DNA of 5,778 bases from Thiomonas sp. (GCA_027443745.1 DAIAZB010000584.1:1-5778); one strand, 5' to 3'; counted from the first letter of the stretch, positions 1-5,703 are shown. Numbers and translations: made by a program. Notes: generated by a model not told the origin, from the sequence alone.

Positions 1-584
1 GCGCGGGTCAGCAGCAGCAGCAAGGCGCGCGCGTCCTGAGGGGCCGCCCAGACCCCGTCCACCAGGTGCGGCTGGGCGCCGGTGGACAGGCTGCCGAGCA
101 GGTGCAAGGTGGCGCCGGTGGGGTCGACGGGCAGCAGTTGTTTGAGGCTGGCCCCCATGGGCGAGGCCAACTGGTCGATGCTGGCTTGCATGGCCCGGTG
201 CAGCCCGCCGGTGCTGAAGGCCTGCGGCGTGGTGCCGGGGCTGAGCACATAGCGGTATTTCAGCAACAGCCGATCGTCGCGTTGCGCGTCGACCGGCTCG
301 CCGTTGTTCACCGAGGCGAAGGCGCGATCGCGGCGCAGGCGCTGGGCCAGGGCCTTGGACAGCGCAGCGCGGGTGGACGGCTGGGCGCCGTCGATGCCGA
401 CCAGGATGAGGCGCGAAATCATGCCGTCGCGCAACTGGTCGACCAGCACTTGCTGCTGGGCGTCGGGCGCGCGCGGCAGGAAGGCCGACATGTCGGCCGT
501 GAAGCGGCTGTGGCTGATGACCACGACGCTGGCTGCCAGCGCGGCCAGCCACAGCAGCAGCGCGGGCAGGGCGCGGCGGGTCAC
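1..584 (-). CDS. MMPL/RND-family lipid exporter, ApeM-like (COG4258), N-terminal part
   Basis: Only the first 194 codons are inside the window; the gene continues past base 1. The start is a GTG whose bases overlap the stop of the upstream LolA-like gene as GTGA, so translation is probably coupled. The protein begins with one membrane helix (about residues 5-24), followed by the typical periplasmic opening of this exporter family: ADMSAFLP at residues 30-37, RYVLSP at 111-116, a SPMG..LKQLLPVDPTG stretch at 141-157, and a W..PQDARALLLLLTR segment at 179-194. In family members this periplasmic domain is followed by a bundle of membrane helices, and the whole unit is repeated. Proteins of this kind in aryl polyene clusters are thought to extract the finished lipid from the inner membrane, working with the LolA-like carrier encoded just upstream. 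Family assignment is firm; the substrate is inferred from the neighbours. Confidence 0.88.
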   Translation of the reverse strand, partial: MTRRALPALLLWLAALAASVVVISHSRFTADMSAFLPRAPDAQQQVLVDQLRDGMISRLILVGIDGAQPSTRAALSKALAQRLRRDRAFASVNNGEPVDAQRDDRLLLKYRYVLSPGTTPQAFSTGGLHRAMQASIDQLASPMGASLKQLLPVDPTGATLHLLGSLSTGAQPHLVDGVWAAPQDARALLLLLTR

Positions 585-1195
585 GGGTCGGTCCGCTCGC
601 GGATGGTCATCAAGGAATGGTCGCCGTCGGTCTGTTGCACGGCGATGCTGCGCACCTGGCCCTGGCGACCGTCGATGCGGATGGCGCGCACCCGTTCGCG
701 TGCGAGGGGGGCCACCGGCGCGAGGTTCAGGGTCCATTGCGTGGCGTCGCCGCTCAGGCTGACGACGTAATCGCGCTGCAGCACCTTGCGGTCGCCGTTG
801 AGCGTGGCACGAATGCCCTCCACCAGCACGGCGATGTCCGGGTGATCGCTCAGGCTGAACTGGCGGCTGCGGCCACCGAGTTCCACGGTGAGCTGGTTGG
901 CCAGGAGGATGATGGTCTGCGGCTTGGGTTTGAGGGTGCGGATTTCCAGGAAGTCGGGTGCGGCGAAACGCAGTTCGCCCGACGACTCGATGGGCGTGTC
1001 GAGCATGGCCATGGTCTTGGTGTCGACGAAGCTGGCGCGGCCCGACTTGTGCTGCGCCAGCGCATGCATCAGCGCGTCGAGGTTCCACGCGGCCGCATGG
1101 CTCGCCAGTGCCAGCCACGGCGTTGCGAATAGCACCAGGGCGAGGAGCGTGCGGCGCCCGGGGATTCTGGCGGAAGTCAGGTGGGTGCGATGCAT
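581..1195 (-). CDS. LolA-like periplasmic outer-membrane lipid carrier, ApeL-like
   Basis: The protein has 204 residues. A basic N-terminus (through R14-R15) precedes a hydrophobic stretch (about 17-31) and a likely signal peptidase I site in the ASHAAA segment (31-36). No lipobox cysteine is present, so the mature protein should be soluble in the periplasm. The mature part fits the LolA/LolB fold family: an N-terminal helix (LDALMHALAQ), a SGRASFVDTK strand (51-60), GELRFAAPDFLEI (73-85) and KPQTIILLANQL (91-102), which resemble the strand patterns of LolA-like proteins in aryl polyene clusters. Role: shuttling a lipid, probably the pigment, between membranes together with the MMPL exporter that overlaps its stop codon. 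The ATG was chosen because it gives a complete signal peptide and leaves a 25-base gap after the acyltransferase. I see no clear Shine-Dalgarno sequence, so translation may depend on coupling. The open frame runs further upstream, but there it lies inside the previous gene. Confidence 0.85.
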   Translation of the reverse strand: MHRTHLTSARIPGRRTLLALVLFATPWLALASHAAAWNLDALMHALAQHKSGRASFVDTKTMAMLDTPIESSGELRFAAPDFLEIRTLKPKPQTIILLANQLTVELGGRSRQFSLSDHPDIAVLVEGIRATLNGDRKVLQRDYVVSLSGDATQWTLNLAPVAPLARERVRAIRIDGRQGQVRSIAVQQTDGDHSLMTIRERTDP

Positions 1196-1220
1196 GGGTG
1201 TTGCGGCAAGCAGCGGGCGT

Positions 1221-2222
1221 TCACAGTTCCTTGGGGCCGGCGGCCTCGGCGGTCGGGCCCTGCCAGAAATCATAGAAATTGAACCAGTTGTAGGGCGCAG
1301 CGTGGCATTGCGCCTGCAGCTGCGCAACATAGCGCGCCAGCGCCGCGTCGATCGCGGCGTCGCGCTCGCCGCGCTTGCAACCGGAGAAGTCCGCCAGGGG
1401 GAGGAAATGCAGGTCGTAGCGGTTGCCACCGCGATAGACGCCAGTCATGAAAATCACCGGCCGGCGCAGCAGTGCGGCGATGCGCAGCGGCCCGCGCGGC
1501 CATGGCGCGGGCTGGCCGAGGAAAGGCAGCGTGGCGGTGGCGTCGTCGTGCAGCGAACGGTCGGCGAGGACGCCGACCACGGCCCCGGCGTCCAGCCGCT
1601 CATGCAGGCGCAGCATCGAGCCCACTTGGCCGAGCGGAATGATGTCGTGCGCGGCGGCGGGGTTGATGGCGTGCAGGGCGGCATTGATCTTGCGCGCGTT
1701 GTCGGCATACATCAGCAGCGAAACGGGGATGCCGCCTTGCTGCCGCGCCAGCGCGCGCAACACCTCGAAGCTGCCGAAGTGCGCGCCCATCAGAAAGGCA
1801 CCCTGGCCCTGGGCGAGCACGGCGTCGACATGCTCGATGCCATGCACCCGGATGTCGAACAGATCGGAGCGATCGTTGAGCAGATAGATCCGGTCGTGGA
1901 TGGTGGAGGCGAAGCAGTGCACGTGGCGGAAGCCGTCCGCCCAGTTCGCGTCACGCCCCAGCACGCGCTTGAGATATTGGCGTGAAGCGCGCCGCGCGCT
2001 GGGCGCGAACAGCACGAAATAAGCGGCGACGCCGAGCAGCACGAGGCGCCCGATGCGCCGCCCCAGGCGCAGCGAAATCCAGGCCATGAGGCGCAGGGTG
2101 AACTGGTTGCTGCGCTCGCCATCGTTGGCCCAGGCGGCACGTGGCGCGACCGCTTGCTCCGGCGGCGCACCCGCGGCTTGCCGGGTCTGCAGCGCATCGA
2201 GGCGGGACGGCTGGGAGCTCAT
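1221..2222 (-). CDS. LpxL/HtrB-like lysophospholipid-type acyltransferase of the APE cluster
   Basis: The protein has 333 residues. It belongs to the LpxL/LpxM/HtrB (lipid A acyltransferase-like) superfamily: a hydrophobic membrane-anchoring segment at about 58-73 (RLVLLGVAAYFVLF), SARRASRQYLKR at 75-86, the catalytic HX4E motif at H148-E153 (HFGSFE), an ADRS turn at 220-223, PFLGQPAPWPRGPLRIA at 233-249, and a C-terminal NWFNFYDFW block at 312-320. In aryl polyene clusters such proteins are proposed to transfer an acyl or aryl-polyenoyl group onto the lipid anchor at the inner membrane; the exact acceptor is not visible here. The start overlaps the dehydratase stop as ATGA, which supports it, although homology-like sequence only begins near residue 32 and the first 30 residues are low-complexity and Ala/Gln/Pro-rich. 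There is no glycosyltransferase domain. The next gene follows after 25 bases. Confidence 0.88.
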   Translation of the reverse strand: MSSQPSRLDALQTRQAAGAPPEQAVAPRAAWANDGERSNQFTLRLMAWISLRLGRRIGRLVLLGVAAYFVLFAPSARRASRQYLKRVLGRDANWADGFRHVHCFASTIHDRIYLLNDRSDLFDIRVHGIEHVDAVLAQGQGAFLMGAHFGSFEVLRALARQQGGIPVSLLMYADNARKINAALHAINPAAAHDIIPLGQVGSMLRLHERLDAGAVVGVLADRSLHDDATATLPFLGQPAPWPRGPLRIAALLRRPVIFMTGVYRGGNRYDLHFLPLADFSGCKRGERDAAIDAALARYVAQLQAQCHAAPYNWFNFYDFWQGPTAEAAGPKEL

Positions 2223-2587
2223 GGAGCGGATGGAACTTTCGCAGTGCCGGCATGCTTGCCCTGCAAGCTGCCGATGGCCACTTTGCGGGAGCCGGCAAAC
2301 AGCTCGAAGCGCACGCCGCCGTCCGGTGTCGCCGCGTGTTGCAGCAGCAGATTTTCGCCGGCTTGCACCGGGCTCAGGAACTTTATCGTGCCGATGCGGC
2401 ATGGTGCCGTGCTGACATCCCGCATGGCGTCAAGATGATGGAGCGCTGCGTCGAGCAGCAACACCCCGGGGACAATGGGGCGGCCGGGGAAATGGCCGGC
2501 GAACACTGCATGACTGGGTGCATAGCCAGGCAGTTCGACGCTAGCCAGATGCCCGGCCGGGCCTGACGCGAATGGCTCAGCGCGCAT
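2219..2587 (-). CDS. ApeI-like 3-hydroxyacyl-ACP dehydratase (hotdog fold, FabA/FabZ-like)
   Basis: The protein has 122 residues, shorter than FabZ (about 150) or FabA (about 170). The family signature is clear: GHFPGRPIVPGVLLLDA at residues 31-47. H32 is the expected catalytic histidine. The acidic residue fourteen positions later is Asp (D46), as in FabA, rather than the Glu usual in FabZ. A later IGTIKFLSPVQAGENL segment (65-80) matches the conserved strand before the second half of the hotdog. Expected role: dehydration of 3-hydroxyacyl intermediates on the ACP during polyene elongation, where repeated cycles without enoyl reduction leave conjugated double bonds. The start is supported by a GAGG ribosome binding site at 2597-2600, nine bases upstream. 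The gene overlaps the end of the ligase gene by 11 bases, and its stop overlaps the acyltransferase start. In studied APE systems the small ApeI works with a partner dehydratase (ApeP); a partner would have to lie outside this window. Confidence 0.87.
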   Translation of the reverse strand: MRAEPFASGPAGHLASVELPGYAPSHAVFAGHFPGRPIVPGVLLLDAALHHLDAMRDVSTAPCRIGTIKFLSPVQAGENLLLQHAATPDGGVRFELFAGSRKVAIGSLQGKHAGTAKVPSAP

Positions 2588-3944
2588 CCGTCACGGCCTC
2601 GCGAAGCTTGGAGGCGGGCAAGGACGCCGCCAATGCGGCCAACTCGGCGCGCGGCAGCTTGCCGGTGGCATTGCGCGGCAGCGCATCCACCACCACCAGC
2701 GGGCGCGGCAGAAATGCCGGGTCGACGCGCTGGCGCAAGGCCGCGAGCAGGTCTTCGCGGCGCAGGTCCGGAGCGACGACAAAGGCCATCAACCGGGTGA
2801 CGTCGGAGTCGCTTCCGGGCGGCATGTAGAACGCGCCATCGTGCACGCCGGGGATGGTGCCGAGCAGGTGGTTGAGGTAGGCCAGCGAGCTGCGTCGGCC
2901 GGCGATATTGACCATGTCGGCGCTGCGTCCGAGCAGGCGAAAGTGCTGCGCGTCAAGCTGTTCGATGACATCGCTGAGTGCAATGGCATCGAGCACATGG
3001 CCGCCACGGGCCATGGTGACGCCGGCAGCATCGGTACGCAGGGTCACGCCCGGGAACAGTTCCCAGACATCGCTCTGCGCCGTGCGGCGGGTGGCGATCT
3101 GGCCGGTCTCGGTCGAGCCGTAAATCTCCAGCAGCGGAGCCCCCAGACGGGTCTCGACCTCGCGCGCCAGCTCCTGCGCCAGGGGGGCGGTGGCGCTGAG
3201 TACGGCAGCGACCGGCGGCAAGCTCACGTCCGCCGCGAGCAGGGCGCGCAGATGCACCGGTGTGGTGACGAGCAGGCGCGGCGCAGGCACGCGGGCGAGA
3301 GCCGAGGCGATGTCGGCCGGGTAGAACGGGTGCGCCGCGCCCAGCGCCACGCCACCTTGCAGCGCGAGCAACAAGGTGGACTCGAACCCGTACATATGCT
3401 GCGGCGGCACGGTCCCCACCAGGGTGTGGCGTGGGCCGGTGTGCAGTCCGAGCCTGGCCGCACTGGCTGGGATGCTGCCGACCAGGGCGCCCCAGGTCTT
3501 GCGATGGGGGATGGGGACGCCGGTGGAGCCCGAGGTGAACACATGGGCAACCACCTGATCGGAGTCGAGCATGGGCATGGCCAGCGCGCCCTTCGGGGCG
3601 GGGGCCGTGCACGGCTCGGGGTAGGGCATGTACGGCAGATCGAAGTCGCAAGGCAGATCGCTCAGGCAGAACACATCCGGAGCGAAGTCGCGCAATTGCG
3701 TCGCGGTGTCGGGCGTGCGCGTGGACGGCAGCAGGCTGACCCTGCCACTCACCAACGCGGCGGCAAAGCCGACACCGAAGCAGTAGCGGTCGCGGCAGGT
3801 GTTGAGCACATGCTGGCGGGGCGGCATGGCGGCGGCTACTTGCCGCACGTCATGCAGGAAATCGCGCACGAGAATGGGCTTGCCCTCGCGCCAGGCGAAC
3901 ACGGCGTCGAGGTCGGGTGCCGAAACCAGCGGCAGATGCGTCAT
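2577..3944 (-). CDS. AMP-forming aryl/acyl ligase, ApeH-like (ANL superfamily)
   Basis: The protein has 455 residues, compact for the ANL adenylating family (often 500-550) but usual for ligases of aryl polyene clusters. Visible motifs in order: the phosphate-binding loop TSGSTGVPIPHRKTW at 137-151; PPQHMYGFE at 180-188; the adenylate-binding YGSTETG at 275-281; the hinge region LLGRSADMVNIAGRR at 337-351; and the C-terminal LPRNATGKLPRAE at 422-434 with K429 as the expected catalytic lysine. All core residues are therefore present. Role: activation of an aryl carboxylic acid, probably 4-hydroxybenzoate or a relative, as the adenylate and transfer to an acyl carrier protein to prime polyene synthesis. 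The substrate is inferred from family knowledge and context, not from a binding-pocket analysis. The open frame extends upstream to 4637, but that part lies opposite the coding frame of the membrane protein; the ATG at 3944 gives a sensible N-terminus and a 23-base gap. Confidence 0.88.
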   Translation of the reverse strand: MTHLPLVSAPDLDAVFAWREGKPILVRDFLHDVRQVAAAMPPRQHVLNTCRDRYCFGVGFAAALVSGRVSLLPSTRTPDTATQLRDFAPDVFCLSDLPCDFDLPYMPYPEPCTAPAPKGALAMPMLDSDQVVAHVFTSGSTGVPIPHRKTWGALVGSIPASAARLGLHTGPRHTLVGTVPPQHMYGFESTLLLALQGGVALGAAHPFYPADIASALARVPAPRLLVTTPVHLRALLAADVSLPPVAAVLSATAPLAQELAREVETRLGAPLLEIYGSTETGQIATRRTAQSDVWELFPGVTLRTDAAGVTMARGGHVLDAIALSDVIEQLDAQHFRLLGRSADMVNIAGRRSSLAYLNHLLGTIPGVHDGAFYMPPGSDSDVTRLMAFVVAPDLRREDLLAALRQRVDPAFLPRPLVVVDALPRNATGKLPRAELAALAASLPASKLREAVTDAR

Positions 3945-3967
3945 GTCGAAGCCCGGCCGTGCCGGCC

Positions 3968-4687
3968 TCAGCGCCGCTCGGCGGATGGCGCGGCAAAGGG
4001 CTCGGCCGCTGCGGCCTGCGTGCGTGCCGCTGCCCGCCGGGTGGTCGTCTCCACGCTGTAGCGCGCATAAGCGCGTATGGCTTCGATCGGCCCGGTGCGT
4101 TCGTGCGCTGGCAGAGCGCGCAGTCGCACCAGGTATTCGGCAACGAACAGCGCCAGCACCAGCAATGGAGACAACAGATTGGCGAACAGGGCCCATGTCG
4201 GCAGCGGTGCGGCGATGAACAAGACGAAGGAGCTCAGCGTCATGGCGGTGAAAAAAAGCGTCCAGGCCCAGGTCACGCCGCGGGTGTAGCGCGCAACCCG
4301 CGCTGAAATGCTGCCATGAGCCATTTCGGCGAAGCGGCTGACCAAGGGGGTGGAGCCGGATCGCAGCGTGCGCCCGAACATGAAGGCCAGCAAGCCCAGA
4401 GTCCCTGCATGCTGCAGCAGGTAGGCCAAGTCGTAATGCTGCAGCAAGACCGTGCGCTGGCTCCAGAGCAACCCAATGCTCGGCACTGCCAGCAGCAAGA
4501 CGGGGAGGCGGTGAAGGGACTGCCAGACCATCCAGCCCAGCAGGGCCAGAAGCGGTGCAAAGGCGACGATGGCCGCCGCGACGTTGGGTTGGGAGGCGCG
4601 CGCTCCCAGATAGGCCAGCAGCGAATAGGCCGCGCACAGCATGACGACGAGGGCCCCGCGCGGGAAGCCGGAGCGTGTTGTGATCAC
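3968..4687 (-). CDS. Multi-pass inner-membrane protein, ApeG-like (COG4648)
   Basis: The protein has 239 residues, with about six predicted membrane helices at roughly 12-29, 36-56, 60-77, 88-105, 138-159 and 165-188. The loop between helices four and five carries the block recognised in this family: TPLVSRFAEMAHG at 113-125, then ARYTRGVTWAWTLFF at 132-146. The C-terminal tail from about 189 is charged and Ala/Arg-rich, and probably cytoplasmic. Proteins of this type are a constant companion of the ACP and ligase in aryl polyene clusters, but their biochemical role is not established. A membrane scaffold or a helper in lipid transfer are possibilities. The start is a GTG overlapping the ACP stop as GTGA; a weak GAGA lies just upstream. 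An ATG-started alternative would lose the first helix. Confidence 0.85.
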   Translation of the reverse strand: MITTRSGFPRGALVVMLCAAYSLLAYLGARASQPNVAAAIVAFAPLLALLGWMVWQSLHRLPVLLLAVPSIGLLWSQRTVLLQHYDLAYLLQHAGTLGLLAFMFGRTLRSGSTPLVSRFAEMAHGSISARVARYTRGVTWAWTLFFTAMTLSSFVLFIAAPLPTWALFANLLSPLLVLALFVAEYLVRLRALPAHERTGPIEAIRAYARYSVETTTRRAAARTQAAAAEPFAAPSAERR

Positions 4688-4974
4688 GGGTTTCTCAGAG
4701 CGGCCACATGATTGGCCAGGTGGCGTAGGGAACTGAAGATGCGGTGGTTGTCGGCGTCATCGGCACGCAATTGCACCCGGTATTGCTTGGAGACGACGAG
4801 GGCGATCTCCAAGATGTCGATCGAATCCAGACCGAGACCATCGCCATAGAGCGGCGCGTCAGGGTCGATGTCAGCGGCTGCGATCTCGAGATTGAGCGAC
4901 GCAACGATGAGCCGCGCAATGTCCAGGATGAAAACGGGATCAGCAGGGGATTGGACGGTCAGTGAATCGGACAT
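4684..4974 (-). CDS. Acyl carrier protein of the APE cluster (ApeE/ApeF-like)
   Basis: The protein has 96 residues with typical carrier-protein features: an acidic composition, a first helix around FILDIARLIVASLNLE (15-30), and the phosphopantetheine attachment motif GLGLDSIDILEI (46-57), with S51 as the serine to be modified. A final helix follows at SSLRHLANHVAAL (81-93). After 4'-phosphopantetheinylation it would carry the aryl starter and the growing polyene chain. It is the first gene of the operon seen here and shares a GTGA overlap with the membrane protein gene. Related clusters in Escherichia coli and Xenorhabdus encode two ACPs, ApeE and ApeF; only one is present in this stretch and I cannot tell which it matches. 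The ATG lacks a strong Shine-Dalgarno sequence; the leader just upstream is U-rich (a run of six U at about 4992-4997). Confidence 0.9.
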   Translation of the reverse strand: MSDSLTVQSPADPVFILDIARLIVASLNLEIAAADIDPDAPLYGDGLGLDSIDILEIALVVSKQYRVQLRADDADNHRIFSSLRHLANHVAALRNP

Positions 4975-5017
4975 GAGGCTGCCAAAAGGCTGAAAAAACA
5001 GTGCAAATCATGGCGTC

Positions 5018-5023
5018 ATCATA
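5018..5023 (-). promoter_or_regulatory. Candidate -10 element of the APE operon promoter
   Basis: Read on the minus strand, the hexamer TATGAT matches five of six bases of the sigma-70 -10 consensus. It lies in the A/T-rich patch upstream of the ACP gene and would give a 5' leader of about 35-40 bases. No good -35 hexamer is present at 15-19 bases spacing; the matching region is TGCCCGATC-like. The promoter may therefore be weak, activator-dependent, or read by another sigma factor. A perfect palindrome at 5029-5039 lies directly upstream. Confidence 0.3.
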
Positions 5024-5028
5024 AAAGA

Positions 5029-5039
5029 TCAAGCCTTGA
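5029..5039. repeat. Short perfect palindrome TCAAG-C-CTTGA next to the candidate promoter
   Basis: Two 5-base arms with a single central base sit just upstream of the candidate -10 hexamer, between it and where a -35 would lie. Flanking GATC copies (5027-5030 and 5040-5043) add further symmetry. The position suits an operator, but the arms are short and chance occurrence is possible. Confidence 0.3.
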
Positions 5040-5083
5040 GATCGGGCAGGCGGCATCCACTCTCCCCCATGCCGTGACCTGGC

Positions 5084-5096
5084 ACCGACGGTCGGT
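5084..5096. repeat. Perfect palindrome ACCGAC-G-GTCGGT upstream of the APE operon
   Basis: Two 6-base inverted arms with one central base lie about 110 bases upstream of the ACP start codon and about 60 bases upstream of the candidate -10. There is no U-tract on either side that would make it a terminator. It could be a binding site for a dimeric regulator such as a TetR- or GntR-type protein; the type is a guess. Confidence 0.3.
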
Positions 5097-5272
5097 TTGA
5101 AACGTCAACCCGGTGGCCGAGCAGACCCCGACCCCTTGCGCTGTCGCCATGCGCGGAGTTGGTCGAGCCGCTTCAGAGGTGATGCTGCGCCCGGTTCCCC
5201 GGCGCGGGGCAAGGCAACTCGGGGCAGCCCGGCGTGTTTTTCAGGAGGGTGCTCCGGCTTCCACGCGACGAT

Positions 5273-5599
5273 TCAATGGCCCTCGTCGTCGTCGTCACGC
5301 CTCCAGCCTCTGTGCCAACCACGGTCTGGATGCCAGGGCTGATGATAGACACCGTAGTTGACATACCCAGGGTAGTAGGTAACTGCGGGCGGCGGGGCGT
5401 AATACACCGGCGCGGGAGGGGCGTAATAGACCGGGGGCGGGGCGTAATACACGGGTGGAGCGGGGTAGAAATTGCCGAAGTTGGCAGCCACGCCTGGCCC
5501 GCCGACGCCCAACGACCAGTACACCCCGCCGGCATGAGCAGCAGGCGTCAGCGCGCTTGCTGCGCCAAGGGTCAAAGCCAAGAGTGATGTGCGAAGCAT
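5273..5599 (-). CDS. Small secreted Pro/Tyr-rich repeat protein (PXPV-repeat-like)
   Basis: The protein has 108 residues. A clear signal peptide (residues 1-23) ends in the signal peptidase I site AHA before GG. The mature N-terminus GGVYWSLGVGGPGVA resembles the opening of PXPV-repeat proteins known mainly from Burkholderiales. Then come three copies of PVYYAPP within residues 45-73, a YYPGYVNYGVYHQP stretch, and a C-terminus rich in Trp, Arg, His and Asp (WHRGWRRDDDDEGH at 95-108), which could bind cations or stay disordered. No enzyme motif is visible; a cell-envelope or matrix role is a guess. The start is supported by a GGAGA ribosome binding site with six bases spacing. The gene points the same way as the pigment operon but is about 300 bases away, so a functional link is not shown. 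Confidence 0.8.
   Translation of the reverse strand: MLRTSLLALTLGAASALTPAAHAGGVYWSLGVGGPGVAANFGNFYPAPPVYYAPPPVYYAPPAPVYYAPPPAVTYYPGYVNYGVYHQPWHPDRGWHRGWRRDDDDEGH
5394..5449 (-). repeat. Three direct repeats encoding YYAPP units
   Basis: The 11-base string GGGGCGTAATA (plus strand) occurs at 5394-5404, 5418-5428 and 5439-5449, with start-to-start spacings of 24 and 21 bases. On the coding strand each encodes the YYAPP core. The 3-base difference keeps the frame and inserts one residue (PAPVYY against PPVYY), consistent with growth by in-frame duplication. Confidence 0.75.
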
Positions 5600-5605
5600 G
5601 ATGGT

Positions 5606-5610
5606 TCTCC
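5606..5610 (-). promoter_or_regulatory. Ribosome binding site of the PVYYAPP-repeat protein
   Basis: On the minus strand GGAGA lies six bases before the ATG at 5599. It is the clearest Shine-Dalgarno sequence in the window and fixes the start that yields an intact signal peptide. Confidence 0.65.
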
Positions 5611-5682
5611 GAAGAGGGTTTGCCTTGTGTATGAGCTAACAACGCCGTGAAGTGGTCCATGGAGACAGCGCGGCCCGCATAA

Positions 5683-5703
5683 GTCTGACAAAACGTGACA
5701 GAC
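5683..5703. promoter_or_regulatory. Candidate regulator site: TGACA direct repeats inside a GTCTG/CAGAC inverted repeat
   Basis: On the plus strand TGACA occurs at 5686-5690 and again at 5696-5700, ten bases apart (one helical turn). The outer bases GTCTG (5683-5687) and CAGAC (5699-5703) form a perfect inverted repeat. Read on the minus strand, CTGTCA followed by TTGTCA recalls the tandem half-sites of OmpR/PhoB-type response regulators, although PhoB boxes have an 11-base period. It lies about 85-105 bases upstream of the start codon of the PVYYAPP-repeat protein, a reasonable place for activation. Confidence 0.3.

Larger units (their letters stand above)
4975..5272. other. Intergenic region without a supported gene, upstream of the APE operon
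   Basis: About 300 bases separate the ACP start from the stop of the PVYYAPP-repeat protein; both genes point left. I find no convincing gene here: the few short frames lack a ribosome binding site and have no recognisable domain. The part nearest the ACP gene (4975-5045) is clearly more A/T-rich than its surroundings, as expected for a promoter. Further right are a perfect short palindrome (5084-5096) and an imperfect hairpin at 5187-5205 (arms GCGCC and GGCGC) that has no U-tract, so a Rho-independent terminator for the upstream gene is not evident. Confidence 0.6.

Noticed and set aside
66..770. Plus-strand open frame opposite the MMPL and LolA genes
   Set aside because: The minus-strand frame shows exporter and LolA family patterns; the plus frame shows only low-complexity antisense composition.
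1196..1429. Upstream extension of the LolA frame
   Set aside because: It overlaps the end of the acyltransferase in another frame and would bury the signal peptide inside the protein.
888..1985. Long plus-strand open frame (365 codons) opposite the LolA and acyltransferase genes
   Set aside because: It lies antisense to two genes with clear family motifs, its product has no recognisable domain, and its composition (runs of Gln, Arg, Gly, His) is typical of antisense frames in G+C-rich DNA.
2223..2402. Upstream extension of the acyltransferase frame
   Set aside because: It overlaps the dehydratase gene; the ATGA overlap start at 2222 is the natural choice.
2841..4061. Plus-strand open frame of 406 codons opposite the ligase gene
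   Set aside because: Antisense shadow of a gene with all adenylation motifs intact; no domain, signal or ribosome binding site supports it.
3945..4637. Upstream extension of the ligase frame giving a 686-residue protein
   Set aside because: The added part is a frame-shifted reading of the membrane-protein gene. It is Arg/Ala-rich without domain signs, and the ATG at 3944 gives a normal ApeH-like N-terminus.
5019..5150. A 43-codon minus-strand frame in the intergenic region upstream of the ACP gene
   Set aside because: It has no ribosome binding site, no recognisable motif, and its end overlaps the candidate -10 element.
5187..5205. Hairpin considered as terminator of the PVYYAPP-repeat gene
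   Set aside because: The stem has five pairs, a mismatch and two more pairs, and lacks a U-tract on the transcribed strand.
5097..5361. Two plus-strand small frames running from the intergenic region into the repeat protein
   Set aside because: No ribosome binding site or domain; they run antisense into a gene with a clear signal peptide and start site.
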